This document shows, piece after piece, positions 53,514-64,000 of a stretch of 64,000 bases of DNA (its first letter is position 1; the number at the start of each line of letters is the position of its first letter). The DNA comes from Fomitopsis serialis (Eukaryota > Basidiomycota > Agaricomycetes > Polyporales > Fomitopsidaceae): NCBI RefSeq assembly GCF_022376445.1, contig NW_025955062.1, positions 81,657 to 145,656 on the forward strand. The letters run 5' to 3'. Made by a program: the position numbers and the translations under genes. The notes beneath the pieces were generated by a model that ran no database searches, was not told where the DNA came from, and saw only the letters and a program-made list of their open reading frames with translations.

Positions 53514-54374
53514 ATGCTGTCCTTCACACTTGTCCTTCTGCTGTCATCTACGCGCACTGTAAGTCTAGACTGTCTTCGTGTTTTCACCGCTTGGCTCACC
53601 AGCGATTTGTTGCATCGTTCATAGATGCGTCGGCACTCACCTCGCTGTATATCCCGGGTTTCGACCCCCAGCCTGTGACTGCCAATTTGTTAGGTTCGCA
53701 GAATGGCGTGACTTCCTACGTCATTGCTCCTGGTGTTTCCAGCGCTGGTATGGATGATCATGGGTTCGAAGGACCTGGTATGGACACAGCACTTTGACAT
53801 GAAACACCCCCGTACTCACTTTCTTCTGCCCAGCCACGCTCGTGGTCGGCCCAAGCACCGCTGCCGTGACCTACATCGACGAAGAGGAGGGCATCGCTTG
53901 TATGAAAACTGCAACATCCAGGACGGAGTCGCTGTCTGTGAAGACGTTGTCATCGAAATGGGTAGCAGTGGCCTCACGATGACGGACACCACCACTGAGA
54001 CCGTCGACCCCTTCGCCGTGCAAGGCGGAGCTGCCGCAACCGGTGCTGCCGCCATCTCGACGTCCCCTGTGCCCACGGGCGATTTCGCCACATGGACCCC
54101 CGACTTCGGCACCTTCCCGACCGACAGCTCGGACGATGGTTTCCCCGCTACGACAGGTAGCTCCCAGGCAGCTGGGATCACACCTGCGCCCACTGCTTCG
54201 ACAAGCGGGATGTCCAAGGTCCCCGCTTCCAGCGGTTCGGCGTCTGGTTCATCTTCCGATTCTGCAAACGCGAAGACAACTAGCACTACCAGCGGCGCCG
54301 GTAGCATCCATGTCTTCAGTCTTTTGACTGTCGTTGTCGCTGGAGTGGCTGGTGCCCTTGTTGTATTGGCTTAG
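53514..54374 (+). CDS. Secreted, GPI-signal protein, tandem family member 3
   Basis: Signal exon MLSFTLVLLL is followed, after a frame change and an intron, by ASALTSLYIPGFDPQPVTAN, GSQNGVTSYVIAPGVSSAG, an intron, ATLVVGPSTAAVTYIDEEEG, LYENCNIQDGVAVCEDVVIE, VDPFAVQGGAAATGAAAI and TSPVPTGDFATWTPDFGTF. The Ser/Thr/Pro-rich spacer is longest here and is in frame with a hydrophobic C terminus (VFSLLTVVVAGVAGALVVLA), so this copy shows the complete family architecture. One-base deficits near 53545 and 53898 (before LYENC) interrupt the frame. It is the most divergent member. Together the three form a head-to-tail array made by local duplication. Confidence 0.8.
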
Positions 54375-55077
54375 CCTGAGGCAGATGAAGTCGGGCATGG
54401 ACATTTCTCTCTGTTTTCCTGGGTTTTAGTGTTGTCTCTGCTGGTCGTGTTGTTAAGGTGTAGGGAGACCAATGTGTACAGTGTTGATATAACCCGCCTT
54501 CGGATATGGATTGTATCGCGCGAATCACGGCATGCTATTCGTTGCCTACAACAAGCCGCGTTGTGAAGTTGTGAACCGCGCGTTGTGACCAGGGCCATTG
54601 ATTCGTTCACATCCGACATGTGAGCGCTGAGCGGAGCGACGAATTTAATATGCAGTGTTCGACGACTGATCCGGGGACACAGACGAGCTTCTTGTGAACT
54701 TTAACGTTACGGAGGTGGAGTTGATCGACATGTCTACCATATTTACAACAGCGGGCGTGATGTGACTCTGTGTGACGGCACGCGTCGCGCACAGGCGCGT
54801 CTGGGGCTGTGAGCGTCTGTCGCGCGCCTTCCGTCCTGTCACTGAGACGGCGTGTCCGTTCATCAGTCCTCGCTGTCTCCTGCTGTCTCTGCACCGCTGC
54901 GCGCTTTCGTTTTCCTACCGCCACGTCTGTACTCGGTATCTTGCCTGCGTCGCTATATCCGCGCTAACGCCAGAGAAGCCATACTAGGGTCTTGGTCGCA
55001 CGATCACTCACGGCGATCATTGACACGACAGTCGACAGACCAACGGAGGGGCCGGGGACGATTCTCCGTTCCCCGCG
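54375..55077. other. Spacer before the PWWP-like gene
   Basis: No gene is seen; minus-strand frames (54603-54924) overlap and have no motif. Confidence 0.45.
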
Positions 55078-58000
55078 ATGCCGCCGCGAGCTGCCGCTCA
55101 AAAGGCCTCGAAGCTAGCGGCTGCGCAGCTGGAGAGCTCACCGCCCCCATCGGATGACCGGCGGGCGTTGGAATTCGGGGAGCCTTCCAAACCCAGGACG
55201 CCGGTGAAGGTCACGTACGGTCGGAAAAGGCGGGGTTATTCATCCCCAACGAAGTCATCTGATGCAGACGGGTCACCAGGCAAGGAGAGGAACGTCGGGA
55301 AACGCATGAGGTCGAGCCTCAGTGCCCTCGCTTCTATGTCTGCGGAGAAGCCGAGCAGGGGTGGTAGTAGTGCGGAGAGCCCTATCCTACTGTCTGACGA
55401 TGAAGGCGAAGATGACGAGGTGATAGAGCCGCAGAGTCCTCTGCTCAGGAAGGCGTCCAGTGGGAAGGCAAGGGGGCGCATCCTATCCGCGAAAAAGCCG
55501 TCGGGTACCGTATCCAGGAAAGGGAAATCGAACGCCGCCGCCTCGAGTAACAACAACCCCGCAAAACGTGACCGGGCAATGTCAATATCGTCCACCTCCT
55601 CCTTGTCTGACCTTGACGAGAGCGACCTCACATCTCTCTCGTCTCGGAGTCCTGGGCCCTCTATCATGGCTCCCCCGGCGCGTGCGCGTTCTGCCAGCAC
55701 ACTGACGTCGCTCACGTCGTCTCAAGTTGGAAAGTCTGTGGGCGGCCTTCGCCGTACCGACTCTGTCGCTACTCTGGGCGATAGTAGTGTAGACGATGAG
55801 GCATGGAGTCTGGGCAAGCTCGGGACACTAGCGTGGGTCAAGGTGGATGGGTCGGGAGATGTTGTAGATGAAGGCGGCAACGTATCTGATGGTGATACAT
55901 ACTGGTGGCCGGCCAAGGTGCTTCCGGTGCTGTTCTTCAAGTCATCGTTTCGCAAAAGCCTCATCTGGCATTTTCATAGGTCACACACCCTCGCGATCCG
56001 GTCAAAATCTCCTTGTTTGGCGACGGACCCCGTCTCTCCAGTGATGATGCCGCCGGGATAAAAGAGTTGACGGTGTCTTCGCCGTCTGCGTCGAACATCC
56101 TGCCGATGGCGTCGCGCGGAAGGATTCGCTTCACTGAGCGAAGTTACAGGGCAGCAGAACGGGGTGACACGGCCGTCGTACCGCCACGGAAGCGGAGGAA
56201 GCTGGGTGTCGACACACGATGGAGAGAGGCTCGGGATCTCATGCTGCAAGAGGACGAAGACGCCAATGAAGGGCTACCAATGTTGCTGTCGAGCCATTTC
56301 AGCAGAGACGCGTCTTTCTCCGTGAAAGCACCATCGGCAGGAGGCAGTAAAGCCGTGGAGATGATCCTCTCTGATGACGACGACTTGCCCATGCTACAAG
56401 AGAAGCCCTGGCGACCGCCTCCTTGCGACCCATCCCTGGAGTTACCCGGCGAGCTCGTTCTTGCCAAGGAGAAGAAACCCTTTACAGACTATTGGCCTGC
56501 GAAGTTGCTTGAGTATATCCCACCAACGAACCCTAAGCAGCGACCTCGCTACAAAGCAGAATTCTACGACGGTATGATCAAAAACATTGATTCGGATTGG
56601 TTCTTCACAGTGGAACACAAGCAGTTCAAGAGCTGTAAGGTGGGCCATGATTCTTCCCTAGATGCTCTATATCTTTGACGGTAAGCATCATCGGTAGCTA
56701 GGACGCGATATGTTCAACTATGGGCTGGAAGAGGAGCGCGACGACGTAGCTGCCCCGCTGCGCAATGACACGTCCGACATTGAGATCTCCGACGAGGACG
56801 CCCTGCGTCCACTCACCCCCGAGCCTCCCATGCCTCCGTTGGAGGACTTTGAAGACACTTCGCTCGCAGAGCAGTTCGAGTACATCAAACCGGTGCTAGC
56901 GGCCGTCATCGAGGGTCGGTATGAACCGCCAACGAGCGGCACGATCAGTTCATGCGTGGGGCCGCTGCGAGACGTGCAGTATGCGAATCGGGCTACACGA
57001 GAGGTTCGCTCAAGCAAGACGAGGTAGAGGAGCTGCTGCGCTTGGTGCGGCGATGGGCCGCCAAGTGGGAGAAGAGGCATGCATTGGGTATCCCGGATGG
57101 TGACCCGCACAAAGTCCCGGAGACTGCGGGAGGCAGCGCCTGTGTAAATGCCAGTCAGGTGAGGCCCCTGCTGCCCTCCGACGCTTTCCATTCGGAATTT
57201 GTCCGTTCTGACATATTGCTTCAATCCTTCCCCAGGTTCCGTCCGTGGACAATCCCATCGAGGTACCTTTGACACCTGTGAGACAACCAGCGGAGTCTGA
57301 GACCGAGGTATTTCTGGATGCTCTTGCGTCTTGGCGAACATCGATGGGCTTACTGTTCTGGATTGCGTTAGCTCGCAGTATCAGAGGTCGCAGTGCCGCC
57401 GCCCTCAGGATCCGAGCACGTAACGCTCGATGTCGACGCCAATGCGCACGAGGTACGATGCTCCCCATTGCGGCTGCATTGCTAGTGTGGTCTTAAACCT
57501 TATGCTTCGTCACTAGTCGCCCCTTCCTGATGAAACATCGACGATTCCGCCTAGTGTGAGGATATTTCATAATGCATTCAATGCGTCAACTGAAGCATCG
57601 TCGCAGAACGCACGGCCGCCGGTATCAGGTGGCTCCGATATAATCGTGTCCTCTCCTGAGAAAACTGCCGCAGCGGTAAGTAAGCTGGCCGGGCGGCCGC
57701 TTGGCGATAATTAAACCATCCTTGTCTAGAGCGTCCCCGTTGACGAAGAGCCGCACATCTCGGAGCGGGAAATTTTACCCGCCCATAATGGCAGTCAAAG
57801 GCCACGCCCAAAACTATCCTTCAAGGATCTATCAACTATCGACCAAATAACGGTCAGCCCTTACGACAAGCTCATTAGTGCTTGACGACTGATGATACCT
57901 CCGATACAGTACTGTCAGAATATCCTGTTGCACGAGGCCGTGCTGCAGCTGCTTCTGTGGCGTTCGGGGGAACGTTCCTCCGTTGGGCTCCTAATTGAAG

Positions 58001-58191
58001 AAGAAGAAAGGCGTCTGCATGACATCGCCTTCGAGAAGGCAAACGAGAGCGACTGGGTGCATGAGATCATCAGACTCAAGCAGGCCGCTGAAGGCAAATT
58101 GCTTCCATGGGCGAACAAAGACAAAGACAAGGCTTCCGCCGCCTCGCCAGAGTCTTTCGGCGGCACCCGCACACGATCAAAGAGAGTATGA
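55078..58191 (+). CDS. Nuclear protein with two PWWP-like modules
   Basis: From MPPRAAAQKASKLAAAQLES a Lys/Ser/Asp-rich disordered region contains KVTYGRKRRGYSSPT and several acidic Ser clusters. Module 1 is LGTLAWVKVDGSG, TYWWPAKV and, after an intron, DPVKISLFGDG, the usual start, signature and beta-strand of a PWWP fold with a long insert. A basic patch PPRKRRKLGVDTRW follows. Module 2 is GELVLAKEKKPFTDYWPAKL, RYKAEFYDGMIKNIDSDWFF. Then come HDQFMRGAAARRAVCESGYT, EELLRLVRRWAAKWEKRH, and a final helical segment CQNILLHEAVLQLLLWRSGE to GTRTRSKRV. A one-base deficit near 56929 interrupts the frame before HDQF. PWWP domains bind histone H3 Lys36-methylated nucleosomes, so a chromatin role is likely, but the family is not one I can name. 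Confidence 0.75.
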
Positions 58192-59816
58192 CGGTCTACC
58201 CAGGACTTCGGTTCGTTGCTGTAAGTATTTCACATTGCTATGTCAAGCAGATTCCTGCATGCTGTATTGCTCTGTTTTCGTATCTGCACGACACTGCTCA
58301 ATGTACAACATATTATTGGAACCAAGGATTGCCGCGCGCATGTTCGTCCTCATGACCGTTCCCTGTTCCCAAGACATGTATCTAGCATAAGGTTTCATGC
58401 CTTGGACATGAGCTGAGTGGAGTTGATGATCTTGCATTCAGAGGCACGGATGCTGATAACCCAAAGGCGTGTATGAAGGCGTGTGGTATCGGGAGAGCTC
58501 CCATGCTGGAATATGCTCGCCGCAGCGTTCTTACGGTCATTATGCCGTGAATGAAGTTGATGGCCCTGGTGTCACGCACAGAGACCCTGATAACCTGCGC
58601 TGCGGTTCCGACCACCATTTTCTGTGCTTTGCGGAACACCTATGGCACTCTCGGGCTGCATGCAACTGAGCAGTTGTAATGACATTGACAATTTAATAGG
58701 CCCCTGCCCGGAGAATGTGGAGGACGTCCGGTCTTAAGGTCTGGCTGGCCCTCGATACTGTTGGTTTTGATGGGGACCATCGACTCGGACCGACATACAC
58801 TAGACTGGACATGGGGGTCTATCGATTTGGAAACAACTCCCAAGTGCCATTGGCATAGCAGAATGTGACAGGCCGGTTCATTTGGCTAGCAACATCATCC
58901 ACGACGGACGGAACCTGGCATGACATACATACTACATCGGTGGAGGTGAGCACGGAGGTTTTCACGAGAAGTTCGCTCCGTGGACTAAGTTGAAGTACTA
59001 CTCCAACTTTGACCCTCAGTCCTGCGACCCCTGACCCCCTCAGAAAGACATGATCAGAAGCCGGATTCAGTAATGATAAGCACCATCCATATGGGCAGAA
59101 AGACACCACCGCGGCGAAGGTAGGTATTATGAGATGAGTCGATGACGTTCCGAGAACGCTCTGGCGCATGACAGCGCTGTGCTCCCACCATTCTCCCGTG
59201 GGATGCGTATTCTGGGGCGTCTCGCCAGCATGATTCTGTGTACAGCGCTGCGGAAGATCATTCAAATGGAGGTAAATGACGCGAGCTCGAGGATGCTATT
59301 GTAACATAACACCAGGCCCCTCGGCACCCAGAAGAATATGCAAGGCATAGTATACCCCCCTGGCAGGAACTGGGAAGGATCTATGAGCTGCATTATATCC
59401 TGCATCCGAGTAGACTCGGACGCTGCCTAGCGCGTGTGATGTGGGAGCGACTCGCAAGCTCGAGGATGAGTCATATGCCTCGCACACTGCGTGGGCTGAA
59501 CAGGCACCCAGACGGACGAACTTGAGGGAGGGCGAACTGCGAGTAAAGCGCACGCGCAGTGGCAATGAACCACAATGTCGTTGATCTCCTGCTATTTCAC
59601 CGAGGCGTTCCTCGTTCATGTGCATATCAATGTGAATAAGTATGTACGCCCTTCGATGGCGCTGCCCACTGCTGCCACAATATCGCTTTTGACCAGCATT
59701 CAAAAGACGACAGTCGGGATGGAGTGAACAGACCTTCACCGCCGTTTCAAAACGCTTTACTCATCGACATGGCTGGTACAGCGCACCCACAAAGCATGGC
59801 GATGTGCAAACCCGAG
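58192..59816. other. Convergent 1.6-kb spacer before the apyrase gene
   Basis: No gene is recognised; the minus-strand frames at 58819-59265 and 59296-59739 have no motif. It separates the 3' ends of the PWWP-like (+) and apyrase (-) genes and is unusually long for a convergent gap in this window. Confidence 0.45.
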
Positions 59817-62207
59817 TCATTCATCCAAATATAAACTACCAACAGGTCCATGCGAGCCACTCGTAGTCCGTGCCATCTGTCCATACCCACTACTCGCCGA
59901 CCTCATAATCCCGTTCATCCCCCTCAGGCTGCCACCGGCGCTGCTCAAGTTCATTTGCGACGAGTTGCGCGATCGGGACGTGAGCGAGCTCAGGCTGCCG
60001 TTCGACACCGAAACACCGAACCCGTCAAGCCCAGACATGCCCGGGCGCGGTGAGCCGGGTGTGGGTGCGAAGGATGATGCGGAGCAGTTCGCGTCGTCTG
60101 GCGGAAGCGGGGCGAGGCCCGCACCGACACCCATGCCTGAGCTGGGCTGGGAGAAGGGGAAGGGAGAGGAGTTAGAGCGGATGGGGGAGACCCGTGTGGG
60201 TGAGTATCGATTGTGATTTGAGGGCGTGCCGTTCAGTTTGATACGGACGCTCGAAGGATAGAGCTGGTGCCTAGTGTTGTAGAGAGTTTCTGAGCGAAGG
60301 GGCGGATGGCTTGTTGGAAGGACAATTGGGTCGGGGAAGGCGTCCAGGGAGAGCGTGGCCTCTTCGCGAAGCCACCTTCCATGGCGTAGCCATCTTGCGT
60401 GAAGTCGTGCTCCTTCGTGCGCGTGTAGCGTCGATGCACGCTCCGTATACGATGTCGCATCCGATAGAACAGACCGAACAGTAGAATAAGGGCTGCAATG
60501 TAGAGGAGAAATGCAACGAGGGAGAACCCCAACGTCTCCTTAGTCAGGGATGGAGGGAGATGATCCGAGAGACGATCCTCGATGGCATCGAAATGCCAGA
60601 ATGGTGGTCTCGGCCGCAGGTTAGAGTCTTCGGGAGATCTTCCATCGGGTCGATGATAGGTCTGTCGCCCTTGATCGCCAAGGGCACCTCCTTACTCGCC
60701 TCGAGCACCATCTTCCCGAGCGTCCAGCTAATGGCGATGTCGCCCACAGTGTCCAAGCTCTGGAACGCAGGCCTCTTGCTTCCCAACCTTTGCGTGCCGC
60801 CTCCTTCTCCACCTCCTGCGCACCGTCATGTCCGGACGTACTGTTACCTCCGGGGTCTACTACCCTCGGCATGTCCAAGCCTTCGTGCAGAACGTTGACG
60901 AGCCACGCAGCCTTGAAACACTGCAGCTGTAACCTTGGTAACTCCACCTCCGGGCCCCACGAACCCGCGCTCTGCGCGCCCTGACCCCAATGTTCCTTGT
61001 CCCGCTCATGCTGCTTGACAATGTCCGTCCAGTCGCGCCCGCAGAATTGCTCCGCCGCGCGCTCGTACTGCACAACGTCGTACGCGCCGCCCAGGCCGAA
61101 TACATGTTCGGACGAGTACCAATACTCGGAGACGCCGATGAAATGCGCGGCGGAGAAGTCGATGTGGGGCGTTGGGACACCATTGAAGAGACAGTGAGTA
61201 TCAGGACATGGTGCGGATTTGTTGAGAAGTGGGAGCGTTCGCGCAAGGCACTGGTCGAAGGCGCCCGTGCCTACCAGTGTGTACGTCGCTGAAGACGAGG
61301 TAGACTCGGCGAGGCGTAGGCCCTTTGGGAGACAAGGGTCTGGGATAGGCCGCGAAGGGGAGGCGGAAGGGTAATGGTAGAGGTAGTCGTTGACAACTGC
61401 GCTGATGTACCGCTCTCGAGCCTGGTTGGTACCGTAGCCTAACCACGTCGTGACAAAGACCTTGTGTTGGACTTCCTTGCCGCTGAGTAGGCGTAGCCTA
61501 ACGTCTATGAGATTGTCCGCGGATTTGGTAGCCTCAGACACGCTCGGCTCAAAAGCAATCTGCGTCGAGGCACCGCCCATGTCCAAGAAGCCATAGGTCA
61601 GGGGCTGCTCGCCTGCGCCCGAGAAACCATCCGTGAGGTAGTTGACTGCTATCCAGCCGAAAAGACCTTCCTCTTCGCCGGATATGATGCGTACGCTAGA
61701 GCCGCAGGGCCCGGACGCAGATGGTTCGTCAAGCTTGAAATTGGAGTGCGTCTTGAGATATGTGCAGGTGGCTTGAAGAACCTCGGCTTGTTGCTGAGGC
61801 GCAAGGAGACGCATACCAGCGGTCGCGAGAAGGAAGATAGGGGTGGATGGCTGCAGGGAAGGTGGGACATGGTTACGTGCGTGCCCAAGCAGCGGTTCCA
61901 GATACTCAGCCACGCCTGCTGGATCGTCGCCGAAGGAAGATATGCCTAGGGCATACAATGTATAGCAATAGATTTCTGCAGTTATAACGTAGAATTACAC
62001 ACCAGGTTGTACTTTGACTGACCAATCCTCTCCGTTCTGCGTACCCTTCTCGACCTTGGGGAGCGACGTCTGCGCCCTCCCTCCATCCTGAACACGAGGA
62101 TCTTTCCAGCTGTAGATTTGGAGCCTAGAGCCCGACGAGCCCGCGTCGATGACTACTCCGAAGCGACGAGCGGTGAGCCAGGCGTCCTGGGAGGTAGGAG
62201 GGGGCAT
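59817..62207 (-). CDS. YND1: Golgi apyrase (GDA1/CD39 family)
   Basis: The family hydrolyses nucleoside di- and triphosphates in the Golgi lumen, clearing nucleotide products of glycosylation. All apyrase regions are visible: VVIDAGSSGSRLQIYSW (residues 18-34), FLLATAGMRLL, VRIISGEEEGLFGWIAVNY, YGFLDMGGASTQIAFEP and, in a shifted frame, LDTVGDIAISWTLGKMV. WLGYGTNQARERY and CLFNGVPTPHIDFSAAHFIG are also typical. There is no N-terminal anchor; one C-terminal transmembrane segment (FSLVAFLLYIAALILLFGLF) is followed by a basic, Ser-rich cytosolic tail with SRNSSQMNLSSAGGSL, reached through a final intron of about 110 bases. This topology matches Ynd1 rather than Gda1. A frame break lies near 60780. 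If the last intron is not used, the protein ends at 60233. Confidence 0.88.
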
Positions 62208-62440
62208 GCCAGGGCTGGGGAGTAATGGACGAGACGCGAGTGGCAGTCACGGTCACCAACAACCTGCTGTTCGTGATCGACTCCGCTAGCACGGCTCATT
62301 GCTTCGCCCATCTCCGAGATCCCTCAGATCCCGACTCGATCGCCTTCTCCCTCACCTCTTCAGCAACCGCGACCTTGTCTGGCTGTCTTCGCGCTTGCTG
62401 TCCGTCTGTTTCTTTCTTCCACTGCTTTGCCTGAGGCAAG
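62208..62440. promoter_or_regulatory. Shared upstream region of the apyrase and ELP3
   Basis: Divergent starts lie 233 bases apart, so both promoters fall here. No clear TATA is visible. Confidence 0.45.
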
Positions 62441-64000
62441 ATGGTGCAAAGGACGAAGACTGATGGTAAGCCATGGTTGTGCACGTCTCCGAAATGTCCG
62501 GAAGGTAAACAGCTCTTGCTCTCAGGGCCTTCGCAGGCGGAATCGCTCTTGCGAGTTACCTCGGCAATTGCTGCGGAGCTCATCAAGGCCCACGATGCAA
62601 ACCAAACAGTATCGTGAACGAACTCCGGGCAAAGATGAGCAAGAAGTATGGCTTCGGAGGGGTTCCACGATTGGTCGATATCATCAGCGCAATACCGGAC
62701 GACTATAAGAAGGCTCTACTCCCAAAACTCAAGGCACGGCCCATCCGAACGGCCAGCGGGATTGCTGTTGTAGCTGTGATGTGCAAGCCGCACCGATGTC
62801 CACACATCGCAATGACCGGTAATATCTGCGTGTAAGTCGTTGTCTGTTCACCATGGCGTACACTCTGACCTTGTGTAGGTACTGCCCAGGAGGTCCCGAC
62901 TCGGACTTTGACTACAGTACGCAAAGCTACACCGGCTATGAGCCCACAAGCATGCGCGCGATCCGGGCACGGTACGACCCTTACGAGCAAACCCGCGGGC
63001 GAGTCGAGCAGCTGAAGAGTTTGGGTCACAACGTTGACAAGGTATGCTTGTTCACTGTCACTTTTCACGCTCTTTGTAACATATGGGATAGGTCGAGTTC
63101 ATCGTCATGGGCGGAACGTTCATGAGCATGCCAGAAGACTACCGGAACAAGTTCATCGCACAACTGCACAATGCACTGTCCGGCTTCACAGGGTTCGACG
63201 TTGATGAGGCCGTTCGTTTCTCTGAGCAGAGCAGGTCCAAGGCCATTGGTATCACGATCGAGACGCGACCTGATTACTGCTTGAGACCACATCTGAGGTG
63301 AGTGCAAATGCCAATATCTCCCCTGTCGACATAATCTCTAACCCGTTTGCAGCCAAATGCTCCGATATGGCTGCACCCGTCTAGAGATCGGTGTCCAATC
63401 CGTATACGAAGACGTCGCACGCGACACCAACCGCGGGCACACAGTCCGCGCCGTAACCGAGTCTTTTCACCTAGCCAAGGACGCTGGTTTCAAGGTGGTC
63501 GCGCACATGATGCCCGATTTACCTAATGTCGGCGTAGAGCGCGACCTTGAACAGTTCAAGGAATATTTCGAGAACCCTGCATTCAGGAGCGATGGACTGA
63601 AGATCTACCCTACCCTAGTTATCCGTGGTACAGGTCTATACGAGCTGTGGCGAACGGGCCGATACAAGAACTACACACCAAACGTACTCGTGGACGTGGT
63701 TGCAAGGATTCTGGCACTCGTACCACCATGGACGCGAGTATACCGTGTGCAGCGGTATGTGTTCTCTCCATCGTACATCACTTGCACACTGATAGCATAC
63801 TCTGTAGAGACATCCCTCTCCCACTCGTCACGAGCGGCTGCGAAAACTCAGGCAACCTCCGCGAGCTCGCGCTCAACCGCATGAAAGACTTCGGCGCCGA
63901 GTGCCGCGACGTGCGCTTCCGCGAGGTCGGCATCCACGAGATCCACCACAAGGTGCGGCCCGAGTCCGTCGAGCTCCTCCGGCGGGACTACACTGCAAAC
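62441..64000 (+). CDS. ELP3: Elongator subunit Elp3, incomplete at the right edge
   Basis: Elp3 is the catalytic radical-SAM and acetyl-CoA-dependent subunit of Elongator, which starts cm5/mcm5 modification of wobble uridines in cytosolic tRNAs. A short first exon (MVQRTKTD) splices to [20 protein letters not shown], then [20 protein letters not shown]. The iron-sulfur Cys are in [19 protein letters not shown] (C-x9-C-x2-C within it). Next come [99 protein letters not shown] and [20 protein letters not shown]. The window stops in [20 protein letters not shown], just before the GNAT-like domain. A one-base deficit near 62614 creates a TGA in VSLNEL, which I treat as an error. Confidence 0.94.

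Noticed and set aside
16263..64000. MTU1 and ELP3 as a tRNA-modification cluster
   Set aside because: They are 45 kb apart and act in different compartments; co-location is most likely chance.
1..64000. tRNA, rRNA or CRISPR features
   Set aside because: I looked for tRNA B-box-like sequences (GGTTCGA) on both strands; hits are inside coding sequence or lack matching arms. No rRNA-like or regularly spaced repeats were seen.

Overview
The window is a piece of a filamentous basidiomycete genome, most likely an Agaricomycete and possibly a polypore. The evidence is short GT-AG introns of about 50-60 bases in almost every gene, dense packing on both strands, moderately GC-rich coding sequence, and the gene content itself: Mif2/CENP-C with a cupin, Zn2Cys6 regulators, a CE16 esterase and a secreted Ser/Thr-rich family. 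I see no rRNA, tRNA, CRISPR array or bacterial operon structure.

Layout: prephenate dehydrogenase TYR1 (+, 1.1-2.9 kb); a Cdc4-like WD40 gene with no visible F-box (-, 3.1-4.6 kb); acetolactate synthase ILV2 (+, 5.4-7.6 kb); a FAHD1-like hydrolase (-, 8.6-9.7 kb); a small signal-anchored membrane protein (+, 10.8-11.4 kb); a SIT4-associated phosphatase regulator (-, 12.1-15.7 kb); the divergent pair MTU1 (-) and TRF4-type poly(A) polymerase (+) at 16.3-20.2 kb; a MITE at 20.25-20.66 kb; a long disordered protein (+, 21.0-23.8 kb); Mif2/CENP-C (-) and AP-2 mu (-) at 24.2-28.4 kb; a CE16 GDSL esterase (+, 29.4-30.8 kb); 3.8 kb without a recognisable gene; a Zn2Cys6 factor (+, 34.7-36.4 kb); the divergent pair UPF1 (-) and HYPK (+) at 37.2-41.5 kb; a full F-box/WD40 Cdc4 homologue (-, 42.2-44.7 kb); a second Zn2Cys6 factor (+, 46.1-49.5 kb); three tandem secreted, GPI-signal proteins (+, 50.3-54.4 kb); a nuclear PWWP-like protein (+, 55.1-58.2 kb); a Golgi apyrase (-, 59.8-62.2 kb); and ELP3 (+, 62.4 kb to the right edge, incomplete).

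Most genes are unrelated housekeeping functions: aromatic and branched-chain amino-acid synthesis, RNA surveillance (TRF4, UPF1), tRNA wobble-uridine modification (MTU1, ELP3), kinetochore, endocytosis and the cell cycle. The accessory material is the tandem secreted family, the MITE, the duplicated WD40 gene and the gene-free block. Many conserved genes show isolated one-base frame breaks, mostly where a homopolymer run looks one base too short. I read these mainly as consensus errors rather than gene death, so several CDS entries are given as whole loci spanning such breaks. Exon boundaries were inferred by eye from GT/AG sites and family conservation.
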